DNA from: CAYQTO01 sp964420455
GTDB lineage: Bacteria > Sumerlaeota > Sumerlaeia > SLMS01
Assembly (NCBI GenBank): GCA_964420455.1
Contig: CAYQTO010000044.1
Span: 1-21,985, forward strand
Reading direction: 5' to 3'
DNA: 21,985 nucleotides
Positions within the stretch are counted from its first letter, which is position 1; each line of letters starts with the position of its first letter. Positions 14,469 to 21,985 of the stretch are shown here, in pieces. The notes beneath the pieces were generated by a model, which searched no databases, was not told the DNA's origin, and saw nothing but the letters and a program-made list of their open reading frames with translations. The position numbers were made by a program, and so were the translations under genes.

Positions 14469-17315
14469 CTAGAAGCTCTGGGCGAGGTAGGCGATGTCCT
14501 CCTCGAGGATCGCATCGGCGGCGCCGCCGGTTTCCCGCTCGAAGACGTTCAGGGGAGGAAAGGCGGGATCCGTGGCGTCGAAGGTCGCGAGGCCGAGGCG
14601 CCGGCTGGCGGCGAGAAAGGTGTCGTCGTCAAAGCGCGTGTCGGACTCCTCCTGGTCGAAGGGGCGCTCGTGGAGGACCGTGCCCATGGTGCCGGGCTCA
14701 AGGGAGTAGACGCGCCAGACATCGGCACTCCGGCCGCCAAGGTATCGCCCGTCGGGGCTGAGCGACAGGCCGCCAAGAAACGGTGCCGCCTCGAACTCGC
14801 CGAGGATCGACACCATCGCGTTGGGTGCCTTCGGCCCGGATACGGGTGTTCCCGTCATGCGGACCGGTCCCACCCGGCCGTCGAAGCGGAGCAGGCGGAA
14901 ATCCCCCGGCTCGAGGGTCAGCGTGGCGGTTGTCGCCACCCCGAAGGATTCCCCCGTCTCGACGTCCGTCGCCGTGGTGGCCTCCGGCGTTTCGATCTCC
15001 ACCGCCATCGGCGCCTCCACGTCCTGGCTCACGATGAACGTATAGACGTCGTTGGTCGTCGTGTGGCGAGCGGTGCGGGCGAGGACATTCGCCGTCCCGG
15101 CGGGCTCGGTGCGCTCGCGCCCGAGAAGGAACAGCAATCCCTGCTCGTTGAGCGCCTCGACGCGGAAATTGAAGTCTCGGAAGCCGTCGAGGCGCGCCGT
15201 CGGCTCGAGGTTCGGCAGGCGGAGTGAGCTGAAGAGCTGGAAGCTGTCGTAGAGGAAGGCGTAATAGCCACGGGCGCCAAGGGCGAGGGCCCCCGCCAGT
15301 TGGGCTCGCGCCTCCGCCGCCGTTGTGATCAGCACCAGCCCCGGCGAGCCGTAGGCCTGCACGCCTGCCCAGAAATCGCGGCCCACGCTGTTCGCATAGG
15401 CGATGTGCGACTCGAATGCGGTGTTGCTTTGGTCGAGGGCGGCCTCCGGCGTCCGATTCGCAAAGTAGGGGTAATTGAACGTGCTGAACAGGGGCAGGTT
15501 CTCGCCCTCGATGACTCCGTTGGGATTGAAGGAGGTCCAGCCGGTGGGATAGCGGCCGTCGCGCTGCATGAGCGTGACGACCTCCTCCACGCGGCGGATC
15601 GCGTCGCTCCCCGACAGGTTCGGCTCATCCCAAAGGTAGATTCCCTCGAAGTGGGGCGAGCCGAGGAGCGGGTCGTGCATCGCGAGCCGATCGAAGGCGC
15701 GTCCCGCGTCCCACGTCAGGTTTCCGGTGTCGTCAAAGAACACGGTCGTATAGTCGGGAAGAAAGATGGTGAAGGGCACGCCGACCCGGTCCGTCGCCTC
15801 GCGGATGAGGTCGAGCTGGTCCGACTCGGCGAACATGAAGAAGTGATTAAAGCCGTCGTCGCGGGCCTGGGCGAGCTCCTGCTCGATGCTTTCCACCGTG
15901 TTCCTATCGAGCGGGGTGTCCTCGAGGAAGTAGAACCAGGCCATGCGGACGAAGTCGGGAAAGGGCTCGGCGAAATTGCGTGGGGGGAACGGGTCGCCGC
16001 GCTCGATGGTGAAGGTCCGTTCCGGGGCAATGGCGATGCCGTCCGCGGAGGCGAGGAGGAACCGTGCCGTATAGACGCCTGCAGGGAGATCGTCGCCGTC
16101 GAACTCGGTCCAGATGGTGGTGCCGTCGCGCTGGAGGTTGCTGAGGCGCCGCCGCTCGATGCCCTGATCGTCGAGGAGGGCGATTTCGGCCGTGTCGAGT
16201 CGGCCCGGCCATGCCGCGGCGAGGCGCACCGTCGGCCGGGGGCTGTTGGCGATCGGCTCGAAGGTGCGTGGAAAGGCGTAGGCCCATCCTCGCGAGATGT
16301 CGTCGATGGTGCGGGTCGTCGAGCCGTCGTTGCGCAGGAGGATCCGCGCGGCTTGGGCTCCTCCGTCCACCTGCCCATCTATGTGGACAATCCCTTCCGG
16401 GTCCGGGACGAGCGTCGCCGAGGTCACCCCGTCGGTTGGCAAGAGAGTGGTGTCGAGCGGCTGGTGCTCGAGGACGATCGGGCCGTCGGCCCGGGCCGCG
16501 TGGAAGTACTCCACGACGTGGGGGGTGTGGGCGACAAAGCGGGAGGCGGTGGCGCCGGGGGGAAGCGCGAGCGATCCCGCACCCGCGAGCGTGGTCGTCG
16601 TCGTCCTCTCGGCGCCGCCGGCGAACGCCCACCGGTCGATCTCCGGCCGGCCCGTCTCCTCCTCCTCGAAGCCTCCGTTCGCAACTCCCTCCGAGATCAG
16701 CCAGACATCGTCGACGTCGATCCAGGCGATGTTTTGGGCGGTGTGAAAGATCACGGTGAGGGAGTCCTCGCCGGGGCGGCGGGTCATGGAGGCGGCAAAG
16801 GGCGCCCATTCAGCGAGGTCCCCGCGGGCGCGATTCACGGGCTCGAACTGGCTCGAGCCGCTGCCAAAGCTGCTGAAGGAAATGCGCGGTGTCTCCACGG
16901 AAAGCTCGCCGCGGACACGGCATCCAACGGTCACTGTCTGCCAGGGCGGCACCTGCCACTGGAGGTTTTGCAGGTAATAGTGATCGCGGCTGACGCGGCC
17001 GAAGGCGTTGGTGCCTTCACCGGCCGGTTCGGTGCGGACTTCCGGCGAGAGTTGCGAACCCCAGCCGATCGGGTTGCCCGCAAGGTCCCGGTCCTCGAAC
17101 CCCGGGTTGTTGAACGTCGGAGCCCCGGCGCCCTTGAAAAGGGAAGGCAGCCGAAAGCCCGGTGTCTCCGCCTCCAGGGATTGGCGGGGAGGCTGTGGCA
17201 GGCTGGTTCGCTGGGCGAAGACCATCGCGCAGCCGCCGGCCACCATTGCGATCGCAAGAAGGGGTAGAATCCTCGCACCCACCATGGCGAACATGGTAAG
17301 GGCGCGGAGAGTCAC
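14469..17315 (-). CDS. Secreted glycosidase-like protein: two CBM-like modules, TIM-barrel-like domain, start of a beta-propeller
   Basis: The frame opens at GTG 17315 (GAGGG about 11 bases upstream; ATG 17294 is an alternative). The N-terminus is a signal peptide ending MVFA-Q near residue 34; a cysteine at 29 lacks a good lipobox. Two N-GFE...W blocks (69-85 and 212-230) resemble carbohydrate-binding modules of the CBM4/9 kind. An Ig/FN3-like segment (365-438) with PAGVYTARFLL follows. Residues 455-700 look like a TIM barrel of the glycoside-hydrolase type, with an acidic strand end GIYLWDEPN (558-566, E564), AGVQAYG and GYYAFLYDS. The part from about 840 is a beta-propeller that breaks at an in-frame TAG (14469-14471) and resumes in the next frame. 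The gene starts 28 bases after the secretin stop, so it may be an exported partner. Activity is inferred, not shown. Confidence 0.7.
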   Translation of the reverse strand: MTLRALTMFAMVGARILPLLAIAMVAGGCAMVFAQRTSLPQPPRQSLEAETPGFRLPSLFKGAGAPTFNNPGFEDRDLAGNPIGWGSQLSPEVRTEPAGEGTNAFGRVSRDHYYLQNLQWQVPPWQTVTVGCRVRGELSVETPRISFSSFGSGSSQFEPVNRARGDLAEWAPFAASMTRRPGEDSLTVIFHTAQNIAWIDVDDVWLISEGVANGGFEEEETGRPEIDRWAFAGGAERTTTTTLAGAGSLALPPGATASRFVAHTPHVVEYFHAARADGPIVLEHQPLDTTLLPTDGVTSATLVPDPEGIVHIDGQVDGGAQAARILLRNDGSTTRTIDDISRGWAYAFPRTFEPIANSPRPTVRLAAAWPGRLDTAEIALLDDQGIERRRLSNLQRDGTTIWTEFDGDDLPAGVYTARFLLASADGIAIAPERTFTIERGDPFPPRNFAEPFPDFVRMAWFYFLEDTPLDRNTVESIEQELAQARDDGFNHFFMFAESDQLDLIREATDRVGVPFTIFLPDYTTVFFDDTGNLTWDAGRAFDRLAMHDPLLGSPHFEGIYLWDEPNLSGSDAIRRVEEVVTLMQRDGRYPTGWTSFNPNGVIEGENLPLFSTFNYPYFANRTPEAALDQSNTAFESHIAYANSVGRDFWAGVQAYGSPGLVLITTAAEARAQLAGALALGARGYYAFLYDSFQLFSSLRLPNLEPTARLDGFRDFNFRVEALNEQGLLFLLGRERTEPAGTANVLARTARHTTTNDVYTFIVSQDVEAPMAVEIETPEATTATDVETGESFGVATTATLTLEPGDFRLLRFDGRVGPVRMTGTPVSGPKAPNAMVSILGEFEAAPFLGGLSLSPDGRYLGGRSADVWRVYSLEPGTMGTVLHERPFDQEESDTRFDDDTFLAASRRLGLATFDATDPAFPPLNVFERETGGAADAILEEDIAYLAQSF

Positions 17316-17343
17316 GTCGAGGCTTTCCCTCTGTTTCGGGGGT

Positions 17344-19593
17344 CTATCGGAACCGTGTTTCCGTGTTCCCGGCGCCGGGGAGGCCGGGAACCGGCCGGTT
17401 GCCGGGGTCGACGCGTTCGATGGGAACGGCGTTGCCGGCCTCGCCCGGGGGCCTCGCCGGCTGGCGGTTGGGCGCTGGCCGACTGCCGGTGGGGGCGCGC
17501 TCGCCGGTGTTCAGCGTTGCGTTGCCAAATCCCGCCGCCGGCGTATAGTTGCCCTCGACGGTCTGGGCCTCCTGGGCCTCGCGGCGGGCACGCTCGCGCT
17601 CGAAAAGCTCGTTCAGTTCTTCCGCCTCGAGTTCCGCATCGCCGGAAAGGAGGTTATCCAGATCGATGTCGAGATCCTCCTCCGCCGTGCCTTCGCCCTC
17701 CGCCTGACGATCGAGGCCGAGGTCGATGTCGAACTCGCCGGGCACGCGCTCGTAGTCGGTCACGAGCCGGCCGCGGCGCCCGTCCTCCGTCGTCTCCCGC
17801 GGCAGAACGTCCTCCACGATCGACGGCGTGATGAAGATCAGCAGGTTGGTGGCGTTGCGGGCCGACGTCTTGCGGCCAAACAGGCTGCCGATGTAGGGGA
17901 TCGACGAGACGAAGGGAAAGCCCGCACTGCCGTCCGATTCGTTCGATCGGATGAGGCCGCCGATCATCCGCGTCTGGCCGCTCGGGATTTGCAGGATCGT
18001 CTCCACCTGCTGGCGGTCCCGTGCCACCAGCTCCGTCGTCGTCCCCGCATCCACCACCGAAATGCGGTCCGCATCGTCGTTGTCGATTTGGAGGTCGAGT
18101 TCAACGAGGTAGCTGTTCGAGATCGACGGGGTGACCTCGAAGGTCAGGCCGGAGGTCACGGAGGACTGGGTGGACGTGCGCCGGCTGGTACCCGTCCCCG
18201 AGTCGTCGAAGAAGGTCGTGAGGAAGGGTTCCTCGCGGCCGACGAAAATGCGCGAGGACTGCTGGTTCTTCACGAGCACCCGCGGCTGCAGCAGCGTCCG
18301 CGTCGACGTGTCGTTATAGACGGCCTGGTACTGGAGGAGCACCGTCTGCGAGAGATAGTTGCCGGTGATCACGTCGCCCACGAGTGAGAAGTTGGGAAAG
18401 ATCGCCTGGAGGTCCGTGAAGGAATCGCTGGGGAGCTGGCCCTGGCTGTCGGATGATCCGAAGAAGCCGCCGCCCAGGGCCCCTTGGCTCACCGCGCTCA
18501 GGAGGTCGTCCGCCACCGCAAACTGTGTCAGGCCGAAGTCGAAATTGCGGGTGAAGTCCGTGCTCAGGATCTCGCTTTGGATCAGCACCTGCTTCACCGG
18601 CTGGTCGAACCCGGCGAGCACCTGCTCCACACGCTCGTGCACCTCCGGCACGTCCTCGAGGATGAAGACCCCCTGCTTCTCGTTCACCTCGAACAGGAGC
18701 CGGTCGTCGTCCGTCCGGATCTTGTCGATGATGTTCTTCAGCTCCTCGAGATCCTCGCCCTCGATGCCGATATTGTTCACGTCGTAGATGACGATCTCGG
18801 GCCCGACATCGAGGATGTCGATCAGCAGCTCCATCTTTTTGATGTTGGAAAGCAGGTCGGTGACAATGATCTGGTGGGTTGTCGTGTCGACCTCGATGGT
18901 GCCGGGGCCCGACTTGTAGTTCTCGATCTTGCTGGCGATTTCCTCCACGTCCGCATGGCGGATGTAGAACACGCGGATGACGAGTTGGACGTCGATCTCG
19001 CGGATGAAGGCCTCGATGCGTTCGAGCGCCTGGGGCAGGTCGTTGATGATCAGTTTGTTGGTGCGGTCGTCGGCGACCGACGATCCGACATTCGGCGTGA
19101 TCAGCGCGCGGATCGCCTGGTCCAGCTCGCTCGCCTTTACGTTCTGGGGGCGGAACACCTTGGTGATCACCCGTCCGGGGAGGACGTTGCGCTCGTAGTA
19201 CTCACGGTCGGCGATGCCGTAATCGCCATTGTCCTCCCGCCACCAGACGAAGCCGTTGGGGTTGGCAATGGCGCTGAGGGCCGACTCGATCGGCTGGTCC
19301 TCCATGAGGACCGTCACCCGGGCGCCGGCGGCACCGCCAAAGACCGACACGTTGCCGTCGATCTGCGAGGAAAGGATCGCCACCGCCGTCTCGATCTTGC
19401 CGTCGTTCATGGCGAGGGTCACGATCTGCTGGGCGGCCGGGCCGGCTCCGTCGTCCTGGCTTCGGGCGGGCCCCGCAAGCCCCAGCACCAAGGCAACGGC
19501 CATGACCACGATTGCCGACAGGCAGGCCCGGCTCGTGGCCCGGCGCTTCCCCCCCGCGAGGGCCGACTTCTTTCCTCCGACAACTTTCAACAC
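17344..19593 (-). CDS. Secretin (GspD/PilQ family outer-membrane channel)
   Basis: Secretins form the outer-membrane ring of type II secretion and type IV pilus machines. I use GTG 19593 (AAGGA 12 bases upstream, 749 residues). The frame also has ATG at 19674, but without a ribosome site and with an implausibly long lead-in. A signal peptide ends near residue 45 (GPARSQ). Four periplasmic N-domains follow: N0 at about 56-130, then 143-205 (RVITKVFRPQNVKASEL), 206-262 and 266-332. The secretin core is 335-595, with EFTP-like FEVTPS (485-490), the tip VPYIG-like IPYIGSLFG (565-573) and LLIFITPSIVED (584-595). The C-terminal 150 residues are unusual: an acidic block (DLDIDLDNLL, ELEAEELNELFERE) and a proline-rich tail. 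It ends in TAG. No gspE, gspF or pseudopilin gene is visible. Confidence 0.9.
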   Translation of the reverse strand: MLKVVGGKKSALAGGKRRATSRACLSAIVVMAVALVLGLAGPARSQDDGAGPAAQQIVTLAMNDGKIETAVAILSSQIDGNVSVFGGAAGARVTVLMEDQPIESALSAIANPNGFVWWREDNGDYGIADREYYERNVLPGRVITKVFRPQNVKASELDQAIRALITPNVGSSVADDRTNKLIINDLPQALERIEAFIREIDVQLVIRVFYIRHADVEEIASKIENYKSGPGTIEVDTTTHQIIVTDLLSNIKKMELLIDILDVGPEIVIYDVNNIGIEGEDLEELKNIIDKIRTDDDRLLFEVNEKQGVFILEDVPEVHERVEQVLAGFDQPVKQVLIQSEILSTDFTRNFDFGLTQFAVADDLLSAVSQGALGGGFFGSSDSQGQLPSDSFTDLQAIFPNFSLVGDVITGNYLSQTVLLQYQAVYNDTSTRTLLQPRVLVKNQQSSRIFVGREEPFLTTFFDDSGTGTSRRTSTQSSVTSGLTFEVTPSISNSYLVELDLQIDNDDADRISVVDAGTTTELVARDRQQVETILQIPSGQTRMIGGLIRSNESDGSAGFPFVSSIPYIGSLFGRKTSARNATNLLIFITPSIVEDVLPRETTEDGRRGRLVTDYERVPGEFDIDLGLDRQAEGEGTAEEDLDIDLDNLLSGDAELEAEELNELFERERARREAQEAQTVEGNYTPAAGFGNATLNTGERAPTGSRPAPNRQPARPPGEAGNAVPIERVDPGNRPVPGLPGAGNTETRFR

Positions 19594-19792
19594 GAGCGCG
19601 CGGTTTCCTTCTCTCGGGATCTGCCGGTTCTGACTGCTTCCCCCGATCCAAGGTTGGGCTGCCGGGGGTGTCATTCAAAAAGCGTGCGATGGCAAACGTC
19701 TGCCTTTCGCGTGCCCGCGGTCATGACGCCCTGCCGGGTTTTTCTTTTCGTCCGACCGCAATCCCGCGATGCCTCGATCGCGACCTTGCGGT

Positions 19793-21235
19793 TCAGCCGG
19801 GGGGAAAGGGCCACGCCGCTTCGACAATGACCGGGCTCCAGTAGTTCGGCGACAGCAGGCTGTGATACACAATCACGGGCAGGCGCCACGCCAACCCGCC
19901 GGCGACCGCCGCCAAAGCCAGCCGGGTGCGGAGCGCCGGGTCCATCCCCTCGCCCGGCGGACCCAGCAACGCCCACGCCCCGAGAAGGCACATCGCCAGC
20001 CCGATGATGCTGAACAGGTCCTGGTCGCGCCAGAAGCCGAGATCCGGATTCCAGAGGAGGTTAAAGGCGAGCGTGCTGGCGAGGAGGACGAGGAGGAACT
20101 GGCCCGCGGGCTCGAGGACCACCCGGCGCCAATCGATCGTCGCCGCCCCTCCTGCCAGCGCGATCACCCCCGGCCATCCCATCAGCAGCACCTCCTGGGC
20201 GATATGCGCCAGGTGCCGCGGCGCGAAGGTCGAGTACTGGTAGAACTCGCCCGAGAAGGGGTCCTGGGGATCGAGGAAGGGGATCAGCTTCCCCCGTGCG
20301 GCGTTGCCCTGGAGGAAGAAGGTCAGGTCGAAACGGTGGTAATACGTCAGGCCCAGGGTGAGGAACGCGGGGATGGCGACGGCGTACACCGCGAGCCAGC
20401 GTCCCTCGGACGTCTCGTGCCTCCATCGCCGTATAGCCAGATAGACGAGCGCGGGAAGGATCCATCCCATGCCGAGGTGGAAAAAGGCGCCGAGGGCATA
20501 GGCGAGGAGCGGCTTCCAGAGGGGCTCGCGTCCCTCCAGCGCCCCGACCGCGAGGATCGCGAAGGCAAGGCTTGCGAGGAGCAGCTGGCCGTAATGCTCC
20601 GGCGGCCCCATGGTGGCCTGGGACCAGTTGCCCGCAAACAGCAGCAGCAGGCAGGCCGGTGCCGCCAGGGTCCGCCCCCTGTTGCGCGAGATCCACAGCC
20701 AGCCGAGGAACGCCAGCAGGGTCGCCAGCCCCGCCAGATTGTACCATCGAAGGGGATCGAGCCCGAGGAAGAAGCTCGCCTGGCGATACCCCCAGCTATA
20801 CAGCCACGTCGCGCCAATCGAGTCGTAGTTGATGATCAGCCCACGATCGGAGACCGCCTGGCTCGGGATCAGGTCCGTTGTATAGAAGATGCCGTCGCCA
20901 AAGATCAGGTGCGACGAGCGAAAGAGCCAGAGGGCGAGAAAGCCGGTGGGAAAGAGGAAGGCGGGGTGGGTCAGCCAGGGGGGGCGACGTTGCCAGCGGG
21001 CGTGGGCATCGCGACGAAGGGCGTCGATCGCCCAATCCGGCAGTGCGAAGACGGCAAGCGGTACGAGTGCGAGGGCCACGCGGCCCGCCACCGGCAGCGG
21101 CCACGTCTGTAGGCCCGCCCACCACCACTCGCGCAGGACGGTGCCATCGAACCACAGGTCCGCCAGAAAGAGGAAGGCGACAACCGCGCAGAGGGGGGCC
21201 AGCGCCACGAGCGCCACCGCGCGGGAAACGTCCAT
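19793..21235 (-). CDS. Polytopic membrane protein, GT-C glycosyltransferase-like
   Basis: The 480-residue protein has about ten hydrophobic helices. It has an aromatic periplasmic-type loop after the first helix pair, with an acidic HLIFGDG (109-115) of the kind that holds the catalytic Asp in GT-C enzymes (PMT, ArnT, STT3). That resemblance is weak and the family is not certain. ATG 21235 overlaps the TGA of the upstream ligase gene as TGATG. The frame itself runs upstream to 21910, but that extension is a shadow of the ligase gene and is left out. Coupling with an O-antigen ligase-like gene suggests a role in surface polysaccharide or glycoprotein modification. The 118-base gap (19675-19792) after it shows no clear terminator or promoter to me. 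Confidence 0.75.
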   Translation of the reverse strand: MDVSRAVALVALAPLCAVVAFLFLADLWFDGTVLREWWWAGLQTWPLPVAGRVALALVPLAVFALPDWAIDALRRDAHARWQRRPPWLTHPAFLFPTGFLALWLFRSSHLIFGDGIFYTTDLIPSQAVSDRGLIINYDSIGATWLYSWGYRQASFFLGLDPLRWYNLAGLATLLAFLGWLWISRNRGRTLAAPACLLLLFAGNWSQATMGPPEHYGQLLLASLAFAILAVGALEGREPLWKPLLAYALGAFFHLGMGWILPALVYLAIRRWRHETSEGRWLAVYAVAIPAFLTLGLTYYHRFDLTFFLQGNAARGKLIPFLDPQDPFSGEFYQYSTFAPRHLAHIAQEVLLMGWPGVIALAGGAATIDWRRVVLEPAGQFLLVLLASTLAFNLLWNPDLGFWRDQDLFSIIGLAMCLLGAWALLGPPGEGMDPALRTRLALAAVAGGLAWRLPVIVYHSLLSPNYWSPVIVEAAWPFPPG

Positions 21236-21985
21236 CAGATCGCCGTCGCCCCCGGCCGTGCCGTGCGGTCTCCCTCCGCAAGGAGGCCCAGGCACATCGC
21301 CACCAGCACCCAGAAGAAGGCGCTGCGGCTCGGCATCTGGAGTGGGAAACTGGTGAGCATCATGCCAAGGAACGTCACGAGGCAGATGAGGAGCGCGAGC
21401 GCGACCCGCCGCCGCGGCCCTTCCTCCGACCGGACGATGCGCCAAAGCCCTGCCAGCAGGGCGACCACCATCGTCAGGAAGGCGAGCAAGGCGCCCACAC
21501 CCATCTCGGCGGCGATTTGCAGGTAGTCGTTGTGTGCCTGGTCGGCGATCTTGCGCACGAAGTCGGCCCGCGCGTGAAACAATGCGCCGGTGTCGTGGAG
21601 GTCCAGCAGGCGATACAACGAGGCGGCCATGCGGTTCGAATAGCGGCCCGGCCCCACGCCAAACATGGGATGTTCCCACGCCATCTCCGAAGCGGCCATG
21701 AACATGAGCGTGCGCTCGCGCACCGACTCGTCGTTGGCGTCGGTCAAGGTTGTGAAGCGCTGGGCAAGGCGCAGGCCTGCCGGGTTCCAGGGCCCCGGCG
21801 TGGAAAACGCGACCACAAGCGCCAGCACGACCGCCGGGCCTCCCACAAACAACACCCGCGTAAAGCGGTCCATGCGGGCCCACCCGTCCGCCAGTGCCCC
21901 GCTTCGCCACGTATAGACAAGCACCACCGCCAGCAACAACAACGCCGTTGCCCCGCCCGCCACCACGCCCCCGAAGAACAGAACC
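21235..21985 (-). CDS. O-antigen ligase / Wzy-C-like membrane protein, N-terminus cut by window edge
   Basis: Only the C-terminal part is in the window; the frame runs off the right edge, so GTG 21966 is probably not the true start. The visible part has the Wzy_C (PF04932) pattern. A long external loop contains the MFGVGPGRYSNRM and HNDYLQIAAEMG motifs typical of WaaL/O-antigen ligases and polymerases. It is flanked by hydrophobic helices, with three to four more helices up to ...PSRSAFFWVLVAMCLGLL. WaaL joins O-antigen to lipid A-core in the periplasmic leaflet; Wzy-like polymerases share the domain, so ligase versus polymerase is not settled. Its stop overlaps the start of the GT-C-like gene (TGATG). 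With hldD in the same window it supports a lipopolysaccharide-bearing outer membrane. Confidence 0.85.
   Translation of the reverse strand, partial: VLFFGGVVAGGATALLLLAVVLVYTWRSGALADGWARMDRFTRVLFVGGPAVVLALVVAFSTPGPWNPAGLRLAQRFTTLTDANDESVRERTLMFMAASEMAWEHPMFGVGPGRYSNRMAASLYRLLDLHDTGALFHARADFVRKIADQAHNDYLQIAAEMGVGALLAFLTMVVALLAGLWRIVRSEEGPRRRVALALLICLVTFLGMMLTSFPLQMPSRSAFFWVLVAMCLGLLAEGDRTARPGATAI

Larger units (their letters stand above)
1162..21918. repeat. Dispersed over-represented octamer GTATAGAC
   Basis: Exact copies on the plus strand start at 1162, 1243, 1753, 3119, 4335, 9275, 14270, 14317, 15040, 16069 and 21911. One copy is reversed (GTCTATAC at 13255). All lie in coding sequence. 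The eleven plus-strand copies encode Val-Tyr-Thr (GTC TAT ACG; once ACA) in the minus-strand genes, and no Val-Tyr-Thr in the window uses TAC. The reversed copy is read as Arg-Ile-Asp (CGT ATA GAC). This may be codon-context bias rather than a functional site. Confidence 0.5.

Noticed and set aside
14469..14471. TAG read as pyrrolysine or as a genome-wide sense codon
   Set aside because: TAG is the normal stop of pgsA and of the secretin in this window, and the protein is not a methylamine methyltransferase. A local event is more likely.
13533..17267. Long plus-strand frames (13533-15227 and 15300-17267) opposite the glycosidase-like gene
   Set aside because: Low-complexity, basic products without motifs. 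The minus-strand protein has signal peptide, modules and acidic active-site-like motifs.
17008..21112. Plus-strand frames opposite the secretin and the GT-C-like gene
   Set aside because: The opposite strand encodes unmistakable secretin and membrane-helix sequence; these frames are mirror images of it.
21236..21910. N-terminal extension of the GT-C-like protein to 21910
   Set aside because: It lies out of frame over the O-antigen ligase gene and is Arg/Gly/Pro-rich. The TGATG overlap and membrane helices start at 21235.
1..21985. CRISPR array, insertion sequence, prophage or defence genes
   Set aside because: No regularly spaced repeats, transposase motifs, integrase or phage-structural genes were found on either strand.

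Overview
The window is GC-rich, gene-dense bacterial chromosome. All but two of the genes lie on the minus strand, and gaps are short (the longest, at 5790-6005, is 216 bases). A Gram-negative cell envelope is indicated by an outer-membrane secretin, an HldD-type heptose epimerase and an O-antigen ligase-like protein. There are many Sec-exported proteins: an S8 protease, a two-module glycosidase-like protein with a beta-propeller, a jelly-roll/thioredoxin-fold protein and a protein with an EF-hand-like loop. Together these suggest a poorly cultivated environmental phylum of the Planctomycetota / Sumerlaeota / Hydrogenedentota kind. That assignment is inference from gene style only; there is no rRNA or other marker here. 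I see no mobile element, CRISPR array, tRNA or rRNA.

Layout. (1) 1-3318, minus: an amidohydrolase-2 TIM barrel followed by a secreted subtilisin-like protease that is cut by the left edge. (2) 3402-5112, minus: queC, a small three-helix membrane protein coupled to it by a GTGA overlap, then an AhpD-like protein with its own terminator. (3) 5187-7214, plus: pgsA and a secreted protein with a degenerate thioredoxin fold. It converges on (4), with a bidirectional terminator at 7242-7271 between them. (4) 7306-9711, minus: an exported protein with an EF-hand-like loop and an unrecognised 330-residue protein. (5) 9788-13788, minus: a compact cluster of an enolase-superfamily dipeptide (or N-acetyl-Glu) epimerase, a DUF1611/DgcN-like P-loop protein, hldD (TAATG overlap) and a YmdB-type metallophosphoesterase. 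(6) 13863-19593, minus: a secretin followed by a large exported glycosidase-like protein whose beta-propeller is interrupted by an in-frame TAG. (7) 19793-21985, minus: an O-antigen ligase-like gene cut by the right edge, overlapping (TGATG) a polytopic GT-C-like membrane protein.

Themes. Blocks 5 to 7 read as envelope biology: LPS core heptose, a possible D-Glu or murein-peptide epimerisation step, O-antigen or polysaccharide transfer, and export through an outer-membrane channel. The most interesting signals are the in-frame amber codon in the propeller gene, and a strongly over-represented octamer, GTATAGAC. Eleven of its twelve copies encode Val-Tyr-Thr. The twelfth lies in the opposite orientation and a different reading frame, through a rare ATA codon. 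I did not find an obviously new multi-gene system; the closest candidates are the secretin plus exported glycosidase pair and the epimerase-DUF1611-hldD cluster.
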